Part shown: piece after piece, positions 20,191-35,197 of the stretch
How the letters are laid out: each line of letters opens with the position of its first letter
Numbering within the stretch: position 1 is the stretch's first letter
Assembly: GCF_032854445.1 (NCBI RefSeq)
Contig: NC_088306.1
Location: forward strand, 16,775,764-16,839,763
DNA: 64,000 nt
Source of the DNA: Liolophura sinensis
Lineage: Eukaryota; Mollusca; Polyplacophora; Chitonida; Chitonidae
Direction of reading: 5' to 3'
Position numbers and translations under genes: made by a program
Notes under the pieces: generated by a model
What the model saw: the letters and a program-made list of their open reading frames with translations, nothing else
What the model was told of the DNA's origin: nothing
Databases searched by the model: none

Positions 20191-23100
20191 GGAGGGCATG
20201 TTAAATATATGCTTGAAGAGCCACCAAAGACAGCTGCGCATGACTCCCTAGAGGCCTATAACAAAGGCGGACCGTCTATCGCTTGAAGACCTTATATCTG
20301 TGGTTACATTACGCAACTTGAAACGCAGGTTAAACCTGCCTGAGATAGATTTTACCTATGGCGTTTGTTTCACAATTCAGTGTGACATATGTAGGCCAAC
20401 AGATAGGTCCACTCTGGTACTCATCATGTAAAACCTTAAACTACAGCATATCAACCACCGTGAACACGTCTACACTTCTTTGATATTCTAACATTTAATT
20501 CTTTGAATGTGTTTTTTTTTTTAAGAAATAAATAACCATTAAGCACAAGGGAAATCAAGTTTCCAATTGGGACGTTTGGCACAGATTGCCCTAGTAGGAG
20601 GTTTAAAACCTGTTTTACATATGTAAAACTAACTTTTTACAGAGTATCTTTTAAGTAAACTGCGTTTTAACGCTTCAGTACTGATAATAAAAAAGATTTC
20701 AGGTTCTCCATCTTAGTGAATAAAACTGTTCTGACACTCAGCATAAAGGCCTGGAGCAAGTTGTTATGAACCGTTAAAAATAATCATCGGCCATATTAAA
20801 CGTTCTCTATGTTGTTAAAGCGCGAGGCACATGCGCACGACTTCCTCACTGGATGGCCATGCATCTAGAAGAAGATCTCAGTACAAACGGACTACATGGT
20901 GATACATCTACATTGCGTAAAAAGAGGCCATTTCCATTGCTGACTGAATAATATCCACATTACACCTCAAAGACACTATTTTTAACATAATAAGTTATCC
21001 ATACGAAAACTGAAGGAAAACAGTTTATGGGCCGGCAACACAGGGCGGCCGGCACAAACAAATTTCAACATAGAAACTTTTGTAGTCATTTGTAGGGCAA
21101 CACACCAGTAAATGTAGACTTGCTGATTGGTTGATTTTCTCCTTAAATATACGTATGCGCATATGGTATACATTTTATACCATGCACACATGTTGACAAG
21201 GATGGACCAATCCACACACGAGGGGTCTCTATTTAATGAAAATACCAGTAATGTAATAGCTCAATGTTTTAAGTCTTTATAAATTTCCGTTCGGAACAAG
21301 AACCACATTCAGAATTTGCTTAAGCAAGCGTTAAGAAAATGTGCTAAGATTAACATAAAATTTCAAAAACCTCACGAATTTCAAAGAAGATGACATGGAG
21401 ACAACGCATTTCCGGACTGCCTAAGTGCGTTTTATTTGCGCCATGTTATATTGTATATGCTTCAGTTAACACGATGCACTTGTATGCTTGTAATGCCATT
21501 ATCACTGCCTCGTCTGAAGACTTGGGCTGTTGGTCAATTGTGTCCACTGTAGAGTTTCTGGACAAAGGGTATTGTCCAGTTCGTGAGAACACGACCCTTG
21601 GAATCTTGTAGAAAGCCTTAGTAATCGAGAGTGCAGGTAACATCAACACAGTGGCTAAGAGGTGGGCTCGGTACATTGAAAACGGGACAAGTCATTTCAT
21701 GAACAATACAGTATGAGAGCTGCAGAACAAGTATTCTTTTATAAAGCAAAAATAAAAGTCTGCTTGAATTTCATGAAACGCAGACTTTTATGTTGCCTTT
21801 AAACTTTACAAAAACGTTGTTTATGTCAATTTAACTACTTTGAACACATGACCCAGGGCCAATGCGTTGAGAATTTGAGGTAAACACCTGGAAATTAAGT
21901 TACCCGTACAGATTTGCATTTGTGACGTTACCCAGTGCAGGTAATCAGGTGCTTTTTTTTAGAAGCACTTTTTGTAGAATCTGTAAACATGCATACGGGT
22001 CTAAAATATGAAATACTGCAACAACGGCAAATTTCACGGATCATTTATAATATGCAGCTGAATAAAGACGCCATAATCAGCACATTGATGTATAATATTT
22101 TTTTGTGAGAACCTATTCGATAAAACTATCTTAATAACTGACTTATTAATTAGAGTTCCAAACATATATTGCACACAATGAACGACAGAGAATTTTGTAA
22201 GAGAGTTTCAAGAATACAATGAAATAACGCCAGGCATGGTGTGGAAATGTAAGACGACACATTCTTGGTTGACTGATTACTTCATGAATTATTTAAACCA
22301 CGGTAACTTTTTAATTAAGACAATTTCAAAATACATGTAGCATGCATTGCGATTGGCTTTACGTCAGGAGATACGCCAGGAACCTGGTTTCCTCGAAGAT
22401 CCTTCCGGTTTCCTTCATCTCAGAACCCGTTGACTAAATTCATCTAATTAAAACGGTCTTAAAGACAGGATTTATCGGACAACCCAGTTCTTTTCTATTT
22501 TCTACATCGGTGTTCTTTACCTTTGCTTAGGAAGGAAAATACTCAGTAATCTACCTGTACCACTGGCACTGTCCTCACAAATCATGGGTACAAAAATTAA
22601 CAAACATGACCAGGGGCCGTATGAAACTCTCGTGATCTACTGGTTCGCGTGCAAACTTAAAAAACGAATATGTATCAGTAAGACTGGATTATATTATTAA
22701 TTGCAACCACAGATTTCCGACATCTCAGCATCACATGCAAATGTGTGACTAACTTTATCAATTGCTGAAATATCTAACTCTGGCCACAAAAAAAAAACTG
22801 AAATATTTTCATCGAAAAACAAACACGAAGACAAGACGTTTATAAAGTGCAGGAAGTCCGCGATGCATGCTTGATCTGATTGGTCGGCTATGTCGCTTTT
22901 CATGTTGTCATGGTGACAAGCCTTGATTTCACTATATTTATAGAATAAAGATTGCCCGATATGAAAACGTCACGCATATTATCGTGGACTAAGGCACTGC
23001 ATCAATGACCGAGGAATTAATTAAGGTAGATATACATGTAGGTATTTACAGATGTTCGCATGTGTACAGCAGAACAAGTCGGAAGGGAGGGGCGCACTTT

Positions 23101-24330
23101 GCTGTAGTTACATGAAATGCATATGAAATTCGATGGAAACATTTAATCGAGCCAACAAATAAAAATAAAAAAATGACGATTGTCTGCCTAGCTGTTCAAA
23201 GCATTCATTGGTTAGTCTTCACTTTGCCAGGATTTGATTTTATCCATGCAATGAATAATATCAGTTTCAAGCAAAACGACTGGTTTTGTATACATTAGTA
23301 CTGACAACAAAGGACCATTCAAGATACAAATCACATGTATACACAAAAGGTGATGACTGTTAACATTCTGAATATTTACTGCAGACATATTAAGAACGAT
23401 ACCACCCTATTAGGGGTGATGAATTTGTGGTTTGTGCTTGTAAGTTACAGTAATGTGTAGGCCTACCCTAACGTATGCATTGGGAATGAATGTGCAGCGT
23501 GACCCAAAAAAAGAAAAAAGAAGAAAAACTCTTAAATAAATATATATATACATACCATATACGTCAATATGTTCATTGTTTTAACGTTTTCAGATTTTGT
23601 CAGGTTTATTATACCTGTGGAACTGTCCTCGCTGGGAAATGAGTAACCATCCTCTCTGTGCGACGTGATGGGAATATCTTAATTAGATATGCACAGGTAA
23701 ATTGGCTTGGTTTGTCAGATTGTATGGTATCTTTGTTATTCCTTCCTCACCACACAGAAGATAACAGTCTGTCTCTATCCTCTGTAGCTATGTTCCTCAC
23801 ACGATCAAGACAGATTAAAGATAATCTCATCTATATACATTTGTTGATTAGATTTAATGTACACGAATGTCAATGTTGTACCGCTAAAAAGCGGAGTTTT
23901 AAGAGAACGAACATGCGAGACAATAATGCTCATAAAATAAGATTTTGGTTACTAAAGTTAAACCTCTTAGCATAACTTAGGCGATTATAATTTGAAATCG
24001 TAAGATCACGATTGAAAAAAATACAAATAGATCACGTATCAACTTGCCCCCGTAAACTCGCTCATTAATATATTGTTCTTCGTCAAAAGCATCATCTAAT
24101 TACGTGTATATAGGGTGTCTTTTAATCAGTGTCACTTTTGATAGCACCACCTGCCTAAGCTGTGTAGCCTACATCAGTTATAAGTTCAACTGCACAGTCA
24201 GTCATCTGGTACTAATTGTCCAGGCACCCCAACCTGATATGTCCCATTCCAGTACTTCGGTTCTATACTTACTACAGAATACCCAGTATAACCCAGTACC
24301 ATGTAAGCTAGTGCAACTGGTCACGACGGC

Positions 24331-24362
24331 ACGTGCGCGCGCGCGTGTGTGTATGTGTGTGT
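24331..24362. repeat. Alternating CG/TG dinucleotide tract
   Basis: acgtgcgcgcgcgcgtgtgtgtatgtgtgtgt: 32 bases of strict purine-pyrimidine alternation. Confidence 0.9.
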
Positions 24363-27300
24363 AAATACGTCATCAATATATGGTATCGAGAGAGACAGGG
24401 TTTTCATTCCATCATTTAAATTGCAAATGAGATGGATTAGATCACGGAAATGGTTGAAGGCGATACACTTCTGTAAGTTGTCTAAATACACTTTAATGGG
24501 AAAGCGTGTTTGAAACTTGTGCACTTTTGAAGCGTAATTTTATGGCTATGACGTCAATGCTGTATATTTGTAGATGCTCTCTGTGCAGCTCTATGATTCA
24601 GTGTTATCAAAATGATATATTTAGTCTTCTAAACAAAGGAGAATTGCTTGGAAATTGATCTATTTGTTTGTCTTGGGCATACGTGCGTAAAGATTCAACA
24701 CTTCGTTAAAACTCCATTCAGGGACCCGTTCAAGGACTCGAGTAACTACCACGGCGACGTAATACATATGACATGGTAGTGGTTAGGGGAATGTAACTAC
24801 CTTGGTTGCGTTAACGTTTTCTGTATCATGTATGCGGCGTTGTATATCTTTGGTGTCATGAATCTCGATGTAATGGCTTGTAGAACTGGTTACGTGTTAA
24901 CTTGTAAAAAGGAAATTATACGCAGCTAAAAACTAATTAATGCTTGAATAATTAGCATGTGGATTTTCTCAAGGGAATTACGGATGCATGAGTAGTGTGA
25001 ATTTCGAGAGAAACAACAAAGGTGCAATGCAAATTCACCACTTAGTCGCTGATTCCAATCGCGTCAGAATGTGGCAGGGTTGTGCACCTGACACACCTGT
25101 GAGCTGAACAGTGTGCTAAGTTGTTCTCTTAATCAACAATCATAACTCACCTGCGCTAGATCAAAGACGGCTCCAGGTAAAATCCTTTGAATCTTTACAA
25201 TGGGGTGTAAAATCCAGGTATATTTTACATTTCCATGAGTGTAAGGTATGTATGAGTACGTATCACTGGAATGATTCAATAAACTCAGATAAAATCCTCG
25301 ACAGGTAAAAATCCCCGACTATGATGTGGCTTAGTCTGCCCGTACCTGACTGATGCCAGGATCGTCTGAGACCCATCTCACTGGTGTTACCTGAACAAGC
25401 CTTAAACCCACGCTAAACACTAAATATACCCAACAGCCTCAGGGTACAGATTTACCTGCCCAACCAAGCGTTACCTGTAGACAAGATTCTCTCTCTTTCT
25501 TACGACGTCACCCCTGGCTGAGTCTTCTCCAGATATAGACTCGATGGAGCGGCAAAAACCACCCAGAAATCAGATAATTTCACAAGCGTTACGATAGGAT
25601 ATACCAGATCTTCAGACATCGGTTAATCTGGATTAGGATTTCCCCCTATGGGCAATGGCATGGGATTGCAAATCCGCCCGATGTAACTTCCTCTCCATTT
25701 AAAACTCCAATTCTACATACGCTACAAGTTTGGCCTATCTTGTACATGGAATCCGGTGTTAAACTGCATAATGTAACCAATCTCAGAATGTGAATATCAA
25801 AAGAAGGCCACATCCTACACTGTTTCTGACGTACATTTGCAATTAGTTATGATAGTTAGGATAACGTTCCAAGATCAAAAAACACGCATGTTGCTTGCTT
25901 TACAGGTAACATGACTTAACTGACACTTTTCATTTGCGCTTAATGCCTGATTGTCTGACTGACCGACTGGCTGTAAGAATGGAATTTGATTCAGAGGCAC
26001 AGTCCCATTTTGAAGATGTGACTCATTATATGATTTGCCACTCAATGGAAAAACAACAACAATACGCTATTATATTATTTAGTCAGCTCGTATTATTGAG
26101 ATAAATTAAAACCTATTATTCGTCACAAGCGCTAAGTAATCCCTGAATATGTACTAAAAGCATGGCATTATCTACCTCACGTGCCTGTTTTACCTGTGTA
26201 GTTATCACGCCCAGGCAGTAAGTATGGAAATTACCTGTAATAAACTCAGGTACTATACCAGGTAAATTAATTACCTACTGATCTATGTCACATGGTTTGT
26301 ATAGGGTTGTCTGATGATCGATGATCGATCGTTGCCTTTTTTTTGTCCAGGTACAAGAATGGCATTGTAATACCTGAGCGGATATGATAAAGCCGGAAGT
26401 GAACTATTATACACCTGAACTGCCGGGTATTGGTGAAGATACATATGTATATAAATCAAACTATTTTTACTTTTTATCAACTTTGCTGTATTCCTTTTTA
26501 AAATCATTTTGCTCAAAACATGTAATTTTGGAATTTGTTTACGACAGCTGAATACACATTTTTTTCTACATTGCTGAATTTTTGACAAACACAAAGGAAT
26601 TATACCAGCGATTAACAAGAGTACTCAGATGCAAGAATCAAGACTAAAGTACGTTTTATTTGGGCATTCCAGCGCAAAACACATCACACTCTTTTCTGAG
26701 TTGATTATAGTTTCTTTCCTTGTAAGTGTTTTGGCTCTGTACCCATGAAGAATTGAAATCAGATACATGGTCCGTAATATTCCTGCTTGCATCACACTTC
26801 CAGGGTATAATTTGTATCAATTTGCCTTTTACCCTTATCTATAATGATATGCCAAAAAACACTCGTGATCCGAACATTTCAGTTTGGACGAATTCATTTG
26901 TTATTCAGTGCTAAAGCACGAGATGCCCCGTCACTTGAACGGACGGAGGGACGATCAAAATACCCCTGGGGAATTATCAGACGGTTAAGAAGCGAGCTCA
27001 GCGCCATCCATCATGGATGACATTCACCACATATGAAGTTTGAGTACGGGCAAGATGAAGGCGCTAAAGGCAACGATTTTGATTAACGGCGGCAACAACT
27101 GAACCGAGGATTACAGTCCACAGATCCAACATTGTAGAAGCTGCAGTCTACTAGGTGGGCCGTGCAGAAGTTTTGGTATAGGAATGATGGCCCTGGATGA
27201 CGAAGCTATCATAAGTTAAAATTTCGATCACTTTAATATTGTTATTTCTTTACGTAACAAGTTCAAAATATAGCTTGCCAAGGTAAATTCTCGGTAAGAT

Positions 27301-27831
27301 ACTAATTTCAGCTAAAATAATGAAAAAAGGAAGTTTGGTGAATGAAATTTTGAGTTAAGTCAAAGATCGGTTCATGATCCCGGGGCCTGGTATATTCAAG
27401 CGTAATATTATGTTTTCGAAAAGACTTGACCTCCCCCTCCCCCAAAAGAGTCCAAAACAGTCACAACACAAACGTTAAGATCAACATGCCATGGGGTTAG
27501 TTTTATAAGCAATATACAACGGTTTTGGTTACGGCCTTACGGCCATTGATCATTCCTGCATTTACGACTACGATTTGTAATCAAACGGGTGGCACATTTC
27601 ACATGTACAAAAAAGAGGAATGGTCAATCCAGCTTGGACCTGAGTCGCCATTACACGGAAATAGGCACATGTACCTCACTGATGAGCTGATAAGTGGAGG
27701 AACTAGACTTAGAATCAGTGGATGACGGATTGCTAAAGTGAATGACTTAAATTAGATAGCATGTGAAGGGTCGCACTTCAAATATGGGATTGTTGATTTA
27801 TTGTTTCTAAGGTGGATTGATTTTATTTCAG

Positions 27832-28192
27832 TTACTTCGACGATGATTTACTTCTCAGCAAATTTGATACGACAATTCGCAACTACAGAAATGTGTTGAA
27901 TCCGCTATACCAGCAATGTGCTACTGGCACACAAACAAGCACAACAACAACATATGTTTATGGAGAGAAAAAGTACGCAATGAAGACACCTCATGAGGTT
28001 AACTTATTTCTTTTGCTTGTAAAAGTATAGTTTTACTATTGATGTCTTCTTTTCTGCCTACTGACTCCTGTGCGTTCTCAGTCTACAAAAGAATTAAACA
28101 GGTTACAAAGTGGGTCGCTGATCCCAGAGAAAAGAGCAGCAATATCAGCTGTTACAACGCGGAAAAAACAGCTGTCATATATGTGTAGATGA
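27832..28192 (+). CDS. Candidate terminal two-exon piece of an unrecognised gene
   Basis: Exon-like segment 27832..27997 (55 open codons in phase 1, after ttttatttcag, donor GAG|GTTAAC), an 84-base intron, then 28082..28192 (36 open codons after gttctcag, stop TGA). The phases agree across the junction. An ATTAAA lies about 50 bases past the stop (28245). The peptide contains FDDDLLLSKFD, YVYGEKKY and a basic C-terminus (TTRKKQL). I recognise no family, and no upstream exon joins convincingly. It could be chance. Confidence 0.25.
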
Positions 28193-31100
28193 CAAAGACC
28201 CGCATGACAATTAGTAAAGTGCTAAAAGATGGGGGGAAAGAAAGATTAAAAAGTCAAACAATTATAACGTAAAGTGTATTTTTATGTCTCATTCGGATGA
28301 GGCTTTTTGTTGTCTATCAAGTTGTAATTATCACGTATTCAACTTCAGAGAATAACTGCATGACAGAGTCTCTTAATGAAGCGAGGGGTGTTGAATTAGC
28401 CCAAGTATAGTGGACATCTGCGATTTAATTGTTCATTCCGGGCTGTTGAACTTCTGATGGATTCCCCTGCAGGCAAGGTTGAGTTATCTGCCCTTTACAC
28501 GGACGATTGCACACCGCGGCCAGTTACGATGAAAGAAACAAGGGCAGGTAGACATAAGAAATTTACCAGTGATCAGGTAAACCTTGAATCTTGTGGGGGA
28601 AAAAACCAATTTGTCTTTTTAGGAGAAAACAAACCATTTTACCCAAATATCCAGAAAAACATGTAGCTCAAGATTTGGAAAGAGACATTCGGAAGGACAT
28701 ATGGTATGTGCTTGTACATAAAGACTTCTTTTGTAAGGTATAGCTGTAATTAACGCTAAACGTGTGTCAGGAAGCCTATTTATAAACAACCAGTACAGAA
28801 AAGAGGCGAAGGTAAACAATGAGCTACTCTGACACCCAACCCACTAGTAATGCAACAAAAAGGTGATTAATCCTGGGCGAGAAAAAAAAAATACCTGTGA
28901 CATCAGAGCATGCATTTACCTTTGATTGGCATAATTTATGAAACATGTATTCAGTGATGCGTATAAATTATTTCAACGAGTCAGATAGTAATGATGTTAT
29001 ATTCAAAGCATATATCAGCAGCCTCATCCACATGATTAGTCCAGACATTACGTCAATTAAATTAGCTCTTTACCTGTATGTATACATCGCACAGGTAAAC
29101 TAATGCTAATTAATACTTTTTGTTTCATATATGGATAGGTGTAATAAATTGCATAAGCATATGAGACTGTATAAACCCTGTGTTAATGGATTAACGCGTC
29201 TTCAGAAGATACCAGAAATCAATACAACTACTTATCTAATGAGATCATTCAGATCAAACTATTCCCTTTGAACAGTTTTCCTTAATTATACAGATTAAAG
29301 ATACAAGGCTGTTCAAACTGTCTGAAAGAACGTGAAGTGTTTTTTTTTAAGCACTCTGCCAGATCTGGAACAGACACCCTTATATGAGCCAGGTTAAAGA
29401 ACCAGGTTAAAGAGGTTAAACTGTGTCGGCACTGACTTTAAACTCGATCGTAAACCAATACAGTATATTATAACATCTAATCTGTGAAATAAAGGGCGAG
29501 TTATAAAGAGGCTTCTTGAGCTAAAACCACAATCTGTCGCTTAACGCATGTCTTGCAGCTGCAGAAATCCTCTATTGAAAACAACTAAGTTTAGAGTTTT
29601 AGATGTTTAAGTTGGATGAATCCAAATAAAATTCCTCACAGGTAAATGCTTGGAGTCAGAACTCAACCCTTTTCAGTCGGTGTTACAAATGCGTTTCATA
29701 TCCTGAGGACATTCTCCTTAATTTGACCTTAATATTAATCATAATGTCGAGTGGGATATAAAAATAGCCACCGTTTGCCGAATATGCAAAATTCACTTGG
29801 GTTGCAAAAAAATCTTGGAAAAGATCACACATGTTTTTTGAAGTGCATGTAAAAGCTGTTACATTCTTCTTTAGGCTTTGGGAAGGAGCGGTTAAAAAAA
29901 TATACGCGATAAAAGGAACGGAGGAAAAACTGTATGAGTAAATACAGGAATGAGAGACGGATGAATACTGCATTCAGTGCGCATGACTGGCATGCGTATT
30001 AGGGTATATTTTCAGTAACATCAAGAGAATATGTCTTGTTATTCGCGGCTATACTGAAGTCTACCAAATGACCCTTTGAGAAGAGGTGTTTATGACCTGG
30101 ATGGTATTAATCAACAATACCGCATATAGGTACGATGAATAGCTCTCAAGGTTGGCTGATGCTGGAATGGAGGACATGGTATAATGCCCAAACATGAATC
30201 ATATTCAATCATGCTACCTATTCTATTTTTTTCACCGGTCTACTCTGCACAAAAAGCTTTTCATGTCAAGATACAAACAGCCCTTCACAATTATCTTTTG
30301 AAATCTTCGCATCATTAAGCAAATCTTACGGGTCACCGATTTAATATGTCCTTAAAACATATTCGGGCACCATCGCGAATGCAAGATCCAGGATTATAAC
30401 GAAGGTCTCCGATGACTGTTCTTGCTTTGGAACCAAGTGTTTCATTTGTAGACAGCCAGGACACGGTTGTTTTGCTGCGCAAAGAACAAACCTTTTCGGA
30501 ACGGGTGTTATTAAGTGGAGATCGACACGCCTTGTGAATTTACATCAGACTTTGATACAATAGTACAATTTGGCAAAGGTCCGTGTACCTGTCCCAAGCG
30601 GAACCATTATACGTTGTGGCCTAAAGTACGTGTCACTAACTGAATAGCCCAGCCATTAGGGTGGTTAAATCTAAAAGCTAGATATCTAAGTTCATTTCCC
30701 AGGTTGTTGTATGTCATTTGTGCCTGTTATCGGAAAATCTAAAACAAACTGAAAGATATTCTCACCTTTTCTTCAGATCGTATATAGTGAAAACTCAAGA
30801 AAATGTGGACGACTGGAAATATCTATGCTTTTCTTCGAGCGCTCTATCTCTCTTCATCTTCCCACTGGCAGTGGCCTTTAACTTTCGGCTGTTTTGGTAA
30901 AAATACTTAACTTCAACCTATCAAATTTAAGGTGTAAAACTCTTGGCACCGTTATCACCCGTGAGGCCATTCTTGTGGCGTACAAAATATTAGCGTCCCA
31001 AATCTAAATTTGATTTATTCGTAAGTTTCTTAACTTTATAAACTACACTTGATTCATCAACCAACACATGGATGCCACAGTCGCATGATCTTGGCCTCAG

Positions 31101-33235
31101 AGCACTCGCGGATGTGACCCGGAAGCGATAGCAACGAGGTAAGAATTGTCGTAGAGCCAGATGATGAAACATCGCCTTCTGTTGACAAAACGTGAGGAAG
31201 GAAACGTTGTGTCACGGGTTAACCATAAGGGCACGCGAGTCGAGTGCTGCGTAAACTCGAAACACTAGAGAATGTCAGCTGAATCTTTTGGACACCTACT
31301 CCTTTGTGACCTGCCGTACTGACAAACATGGCACGATTCAGCCCTAAGTTCATGACACAAACACCAACTTCCGGCACTGAACTGCCATGCTGAGCTATCA
31401 GACATGCGCAGGCCATAGGTCACAATTACCAAAAGAAAAAGTAAACAATCTAGAAAAATTGTTTCTATGTCTGTTGACATAAGGTTTCTAACAGTCCACC
31501 ATCAAAACGAAATACTATTTACTAGTCTGTTCAGGTCATTGATGAAATGTTAACGGCTTTAAAGCTACTTGACATCGTAATAAAGTACAGCGCTACCACC
31601 TGAATTCATGAAAACCAGAAATTTATTTTATGCCATTGTTGTTTTGTTTTCTTTTCAGAAAATTGCTTTATTTCCGAAATTAATGTCAGTTATTTTCGGG
31701 AAAGAATCCTGCATTGCTCGGTTTTATACAATAGCCACAAAGTGTTGAAACCATGGAAACCCGCCTATGGATTCCAACGCAAAAGCTTATGTTCGGAGCA
31801 GAAGTCACCTTGACAAAGCCACTACCCAAATACCTGGTAACACTTGCTATCGTTGCCTTCAACAAAAAGTAAGGGGAAAAAACACGAGAAAACGTCGAGA
31901 GTTTAAAATGCTTACAAAGATTACGTAGTGTATTCGAGCAAAGTGATGTAAAATTCTGGTCCACGGAAACCCTTTGCACTTTATGTAAGCAACGTCGACA
32001 GCAAGAAATACTACAGTGAAGAAAGCGGACGTCACCATGTACCAGGGCTCATGTTATCTAGTGAATTCTGAGTGGCTCACTTTTTATAAGACGCATTGTG
32101 GGAGTTGTCATACCCCTTCATGTCAAAAGTGCAAAAGCCAAACCAAAATTCGAATGAACAGAACAGGTATGGCGCTGTGAGATGGAACGATTACAAACAA
32201 CACAAGAAAAGGGGTATGATGGTTAGGTTTTGATGTTTGAAACCGAATCCGTTACTTTACACATCACAGCCTCCATATTATATTACATATTATTATCATA
32301 ACATTTTGTCTGAATGAAGGATACTAGTATGAGTTAAATAGGCCTACATACAAGAGGGTGAATGAGAGGTCTCATTTCACGGACACAAGTCACTGACTGC
32401 GTATCAGCTCATTGAAATGTTTGACAGACAGTCTCACTTACGGATTTATGAAATGCAAAGCCTAATCATGTAAATAAAATACAGTCACTCCATCATTTCC
32501 AATGTCATCATAAGTAGACTGACTTGTATTTTGGAGTTAGATTTAAAGAACAGCTCATTTACTTTTGCTATGAGTAAAAACAAGAATGCGTGACCTATAC
32601 CACTGTATTTCTGGATGTCGCTCGATAGCTTTTGAAGATGTCTATATGGTGGAACAAGGTCGCTGCCTGGTTAATTAGTTTGGATATTTAAAGTAAAAGA
32701 AAACTAAAATATGAAGTAAGTTTCATCATACAGACAACTGAAAACTATGCGTAAAAATGTTCTTTTTTAAGGTTTGGAAGAGTGTTGAAAGGCATTCAAA
32801 TATTTGAATACTGTGGCGGTTTTTATGGGCCATACTGACGTTATCTAGGTCACATCAACTTTTTTCCTGATGAAGGAAGGACTTTTTGAGAACATTGCTT
32901 TAATCTTTTACTTATGAGCAAAAAGAGTTATTACAACATTCAGTGTCGTGATTAGAGTTGGAAAATATTCCTGTGACGCCGAGTTCCTAAACTCTGATAG
33001 TATGGCCTATCAAGCGAACTCCAGAATTCAAACGTTTGAAAGCCTTTAACTCTCTTCACAAAAATCTTTAAAAAAAAAACAAAAAAAAAAAACAAAAGTA
33101 TATTTATGTATGATTCTAAGTGGTCTATTTAAATTGTCTTTTCTTTTAAATTTTGTTTCACATTATGTTTAACCTGGAAAACTGGACAAAATCTTGCCAG
33201 GCGTCGAAATAGAAATTCGTATACCAGTTGTCAAT
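28193..33235. other. Intergenic or intronic stretch, no gene recognised
   Basis: AT-rich. An isolated exon-like open piece at 28474-28546 (acceptor cctgcag, donor GGGCAG|GTAGAC) has no partner. No repeats beyond short low-complexity runs. Confidence 0.5.
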
Positions 33236-33510
33236 ATAAAAGAATTACAGCATACAGAAGAAAACCAGAACAACGATAACACTGTAACAGTTAGCAAATG
33301 GTGGAGAAATTCCAAAACTTATCAATTTACCAGTTTTATTCTAACTGTTCATGTAAATGATTAAATAGTAGCGAATTCCACGCCCCCTATCGCCATGGCT
33401 TAAGCAAAATGGATAAAAAAAAAGCAGCGATGTTACCTGAATTTATATTAGAGATCACCGGTTTAGAATTACTCAAAATGATGTGTTGTGATCATGTTTA
33501 ATAAATAATA
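33236..33510. repeat. Dispersed repeat X, copy A (~275 bp)
   Basis: Shares with copies at 45343, 54446 and 54823 the ordered blocks 'ttattctaactgttcatgta', 'acgcccc.atc.ccatggctta' and 'ttagaattactcaaaatg.tgtgttgt'. No tRNA-like head or SINE body was seen. Confidence 0.75.
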
Positions 33511-35161
33511 ACATGTAAAGACCCGTTTCCAATAGCTTTCAACACAAACGACCAAAGGACTGCATAATAAAGTGTACAATTATTTGAAAAAAAGAAATTA
33601 GGACGGAAAGAAAAGCAGTCCACAGATAACAATGAAGTCCGGAAGCGACTGTGCTCTTTCTTTTCGCAACACTTTGCCTTTAACTGATTCACAAAACAAT
33701 CGCGGGATCAAGGCATTGACATTTTTATCAGTGCATTGTCCAATAAGCACCCAGGTGAGTGTATAATGGATTCAATTTAAATTCCTGGAATACAAGAGCA
33801 GGTAAATATACAGTCGATGATCGATAGACTGCTTGATTGATTGATTGATTGTCCATTGCACACGCCTCTGTATTGTTAAGATCGCTGTGTAGCATCCAAT
33901 GGCTCGACAAAACCCATCGACAGAAAATTACGACAGAAAATGTTTGGTGGTCTTGTAAGGCCAGAAATGCCGCGGGCGATGGAATTGCATGAAACGGATA
34001 ATTGCATGGTAAAAGCAGACGAATTCCTAGAGCGATACTATCGTATGACCCGAAGGCGGTAATTACTCGGAGATTTCATAAAGACACGGCCCCAGGTTTG
34101 GTATCAGATGGTTTTTGGCGTGAATGGCGTTCCATCACGTCACAGAGTAATTAAGGCATCTTGATCATGATACAGACGGGAGTTATTTACACCGCTAACA
34201 AAAATGCAATCAATGGACAAAAGGCATCGAGGCATCCTGACTCAAGCTAGCGAAATCCCCACCAAATTAGTCCAAGAGCGTTTAAGATTACACACGTAGA
34301 GACTTGTTGGTTTTTACATCGCAGCCATGCTTGGCAAAAGCTTTCTAGACAGGTGTTGACTAGTTAGATTTTAAATTATTGATACAAAAGATTGAACGCG
34401 CGTCAAGAATCAATCCCACCCAGTAATGAGAGAGAGTGTTCCGGGATGTCTTTTGCCCAACTGTTTTACTGTGGAGACACGTGCATGTTTGACATAACCC
34501 AGCTCTCCTGCCACTGAGTCGCAGAACCCGCCGTATGTCAACAGACCGGAAATTGCACACAGGACCTGGCTTTGTTGCTTTACTCACCACAACACAGAGC
34601 CTCAGTTCCCAGCATGCAAACATCCGCATGGCGAGTATCACATGCCGACAGAGGGCGAACATTTCAACCCTTGTCGTTGATGTTTGTGTTACAACAGTAA
34701 TCATCAAAGTGCGGATTTAGCGGTTGAATGATGCGGAATTCCCCATAGTGTAACAGGAGCGAAACAAACAAATAAACAAATGTATGTCTGCATAAGTACA
34801 GATATACAGGTAGTAAAGACATGAAGAGCAGGTCAAATTTAATCATAACTGTACACTTATTAATTTAATATGTTTCAATCTGTTTAATGAGGAATTTTGA
34901 CTTATGGTTCACGCGATGCAGTGCTTCAAAATACAATGCAAATGACTACATTCTACTACGTTCTAAAACTTGCAAATGTCACTTCAAAGTGAAAAGAAAG
35001 AATCTACGCTGTGCATGATTCCAAAAGGTTTTTTTGGAAACTGGAACAACCAGTGCATTCTTTGAAGAACACGGGATTAACAAGGCCCCGAACTGCAGGC
35101 TGGAATTGACCAAGTCGCTAACAAGGAAATGTGTGTGTTTTTCTGAAGTGTAAATGTGTGT

Positions 35162-35197
35162 GGGGGGGGGTTGGGGGGGTTGGGGGGGGGGTACGGG
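35162..35197 (+). repeat. G-run cluster (potential G-quadruplex)
   Basis: Runs of about 9, 7 and 10 G separated by tt, followed by gtacgggg. Confidence 0.85.

Larger units (their letters stand above)
19932..27831. other. Upstream flank or long 5' intron of the cadherin gene, no coding gene recognised
   Basis: About 7.9 kb without a recognisable protein. A diverged SINE lies at 20080. A strong minus-strand donor (CAG|GTGAGT) at 25145..25152 could end an untranslated first exon, but nothing confirms it. Confidence 0.5.
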
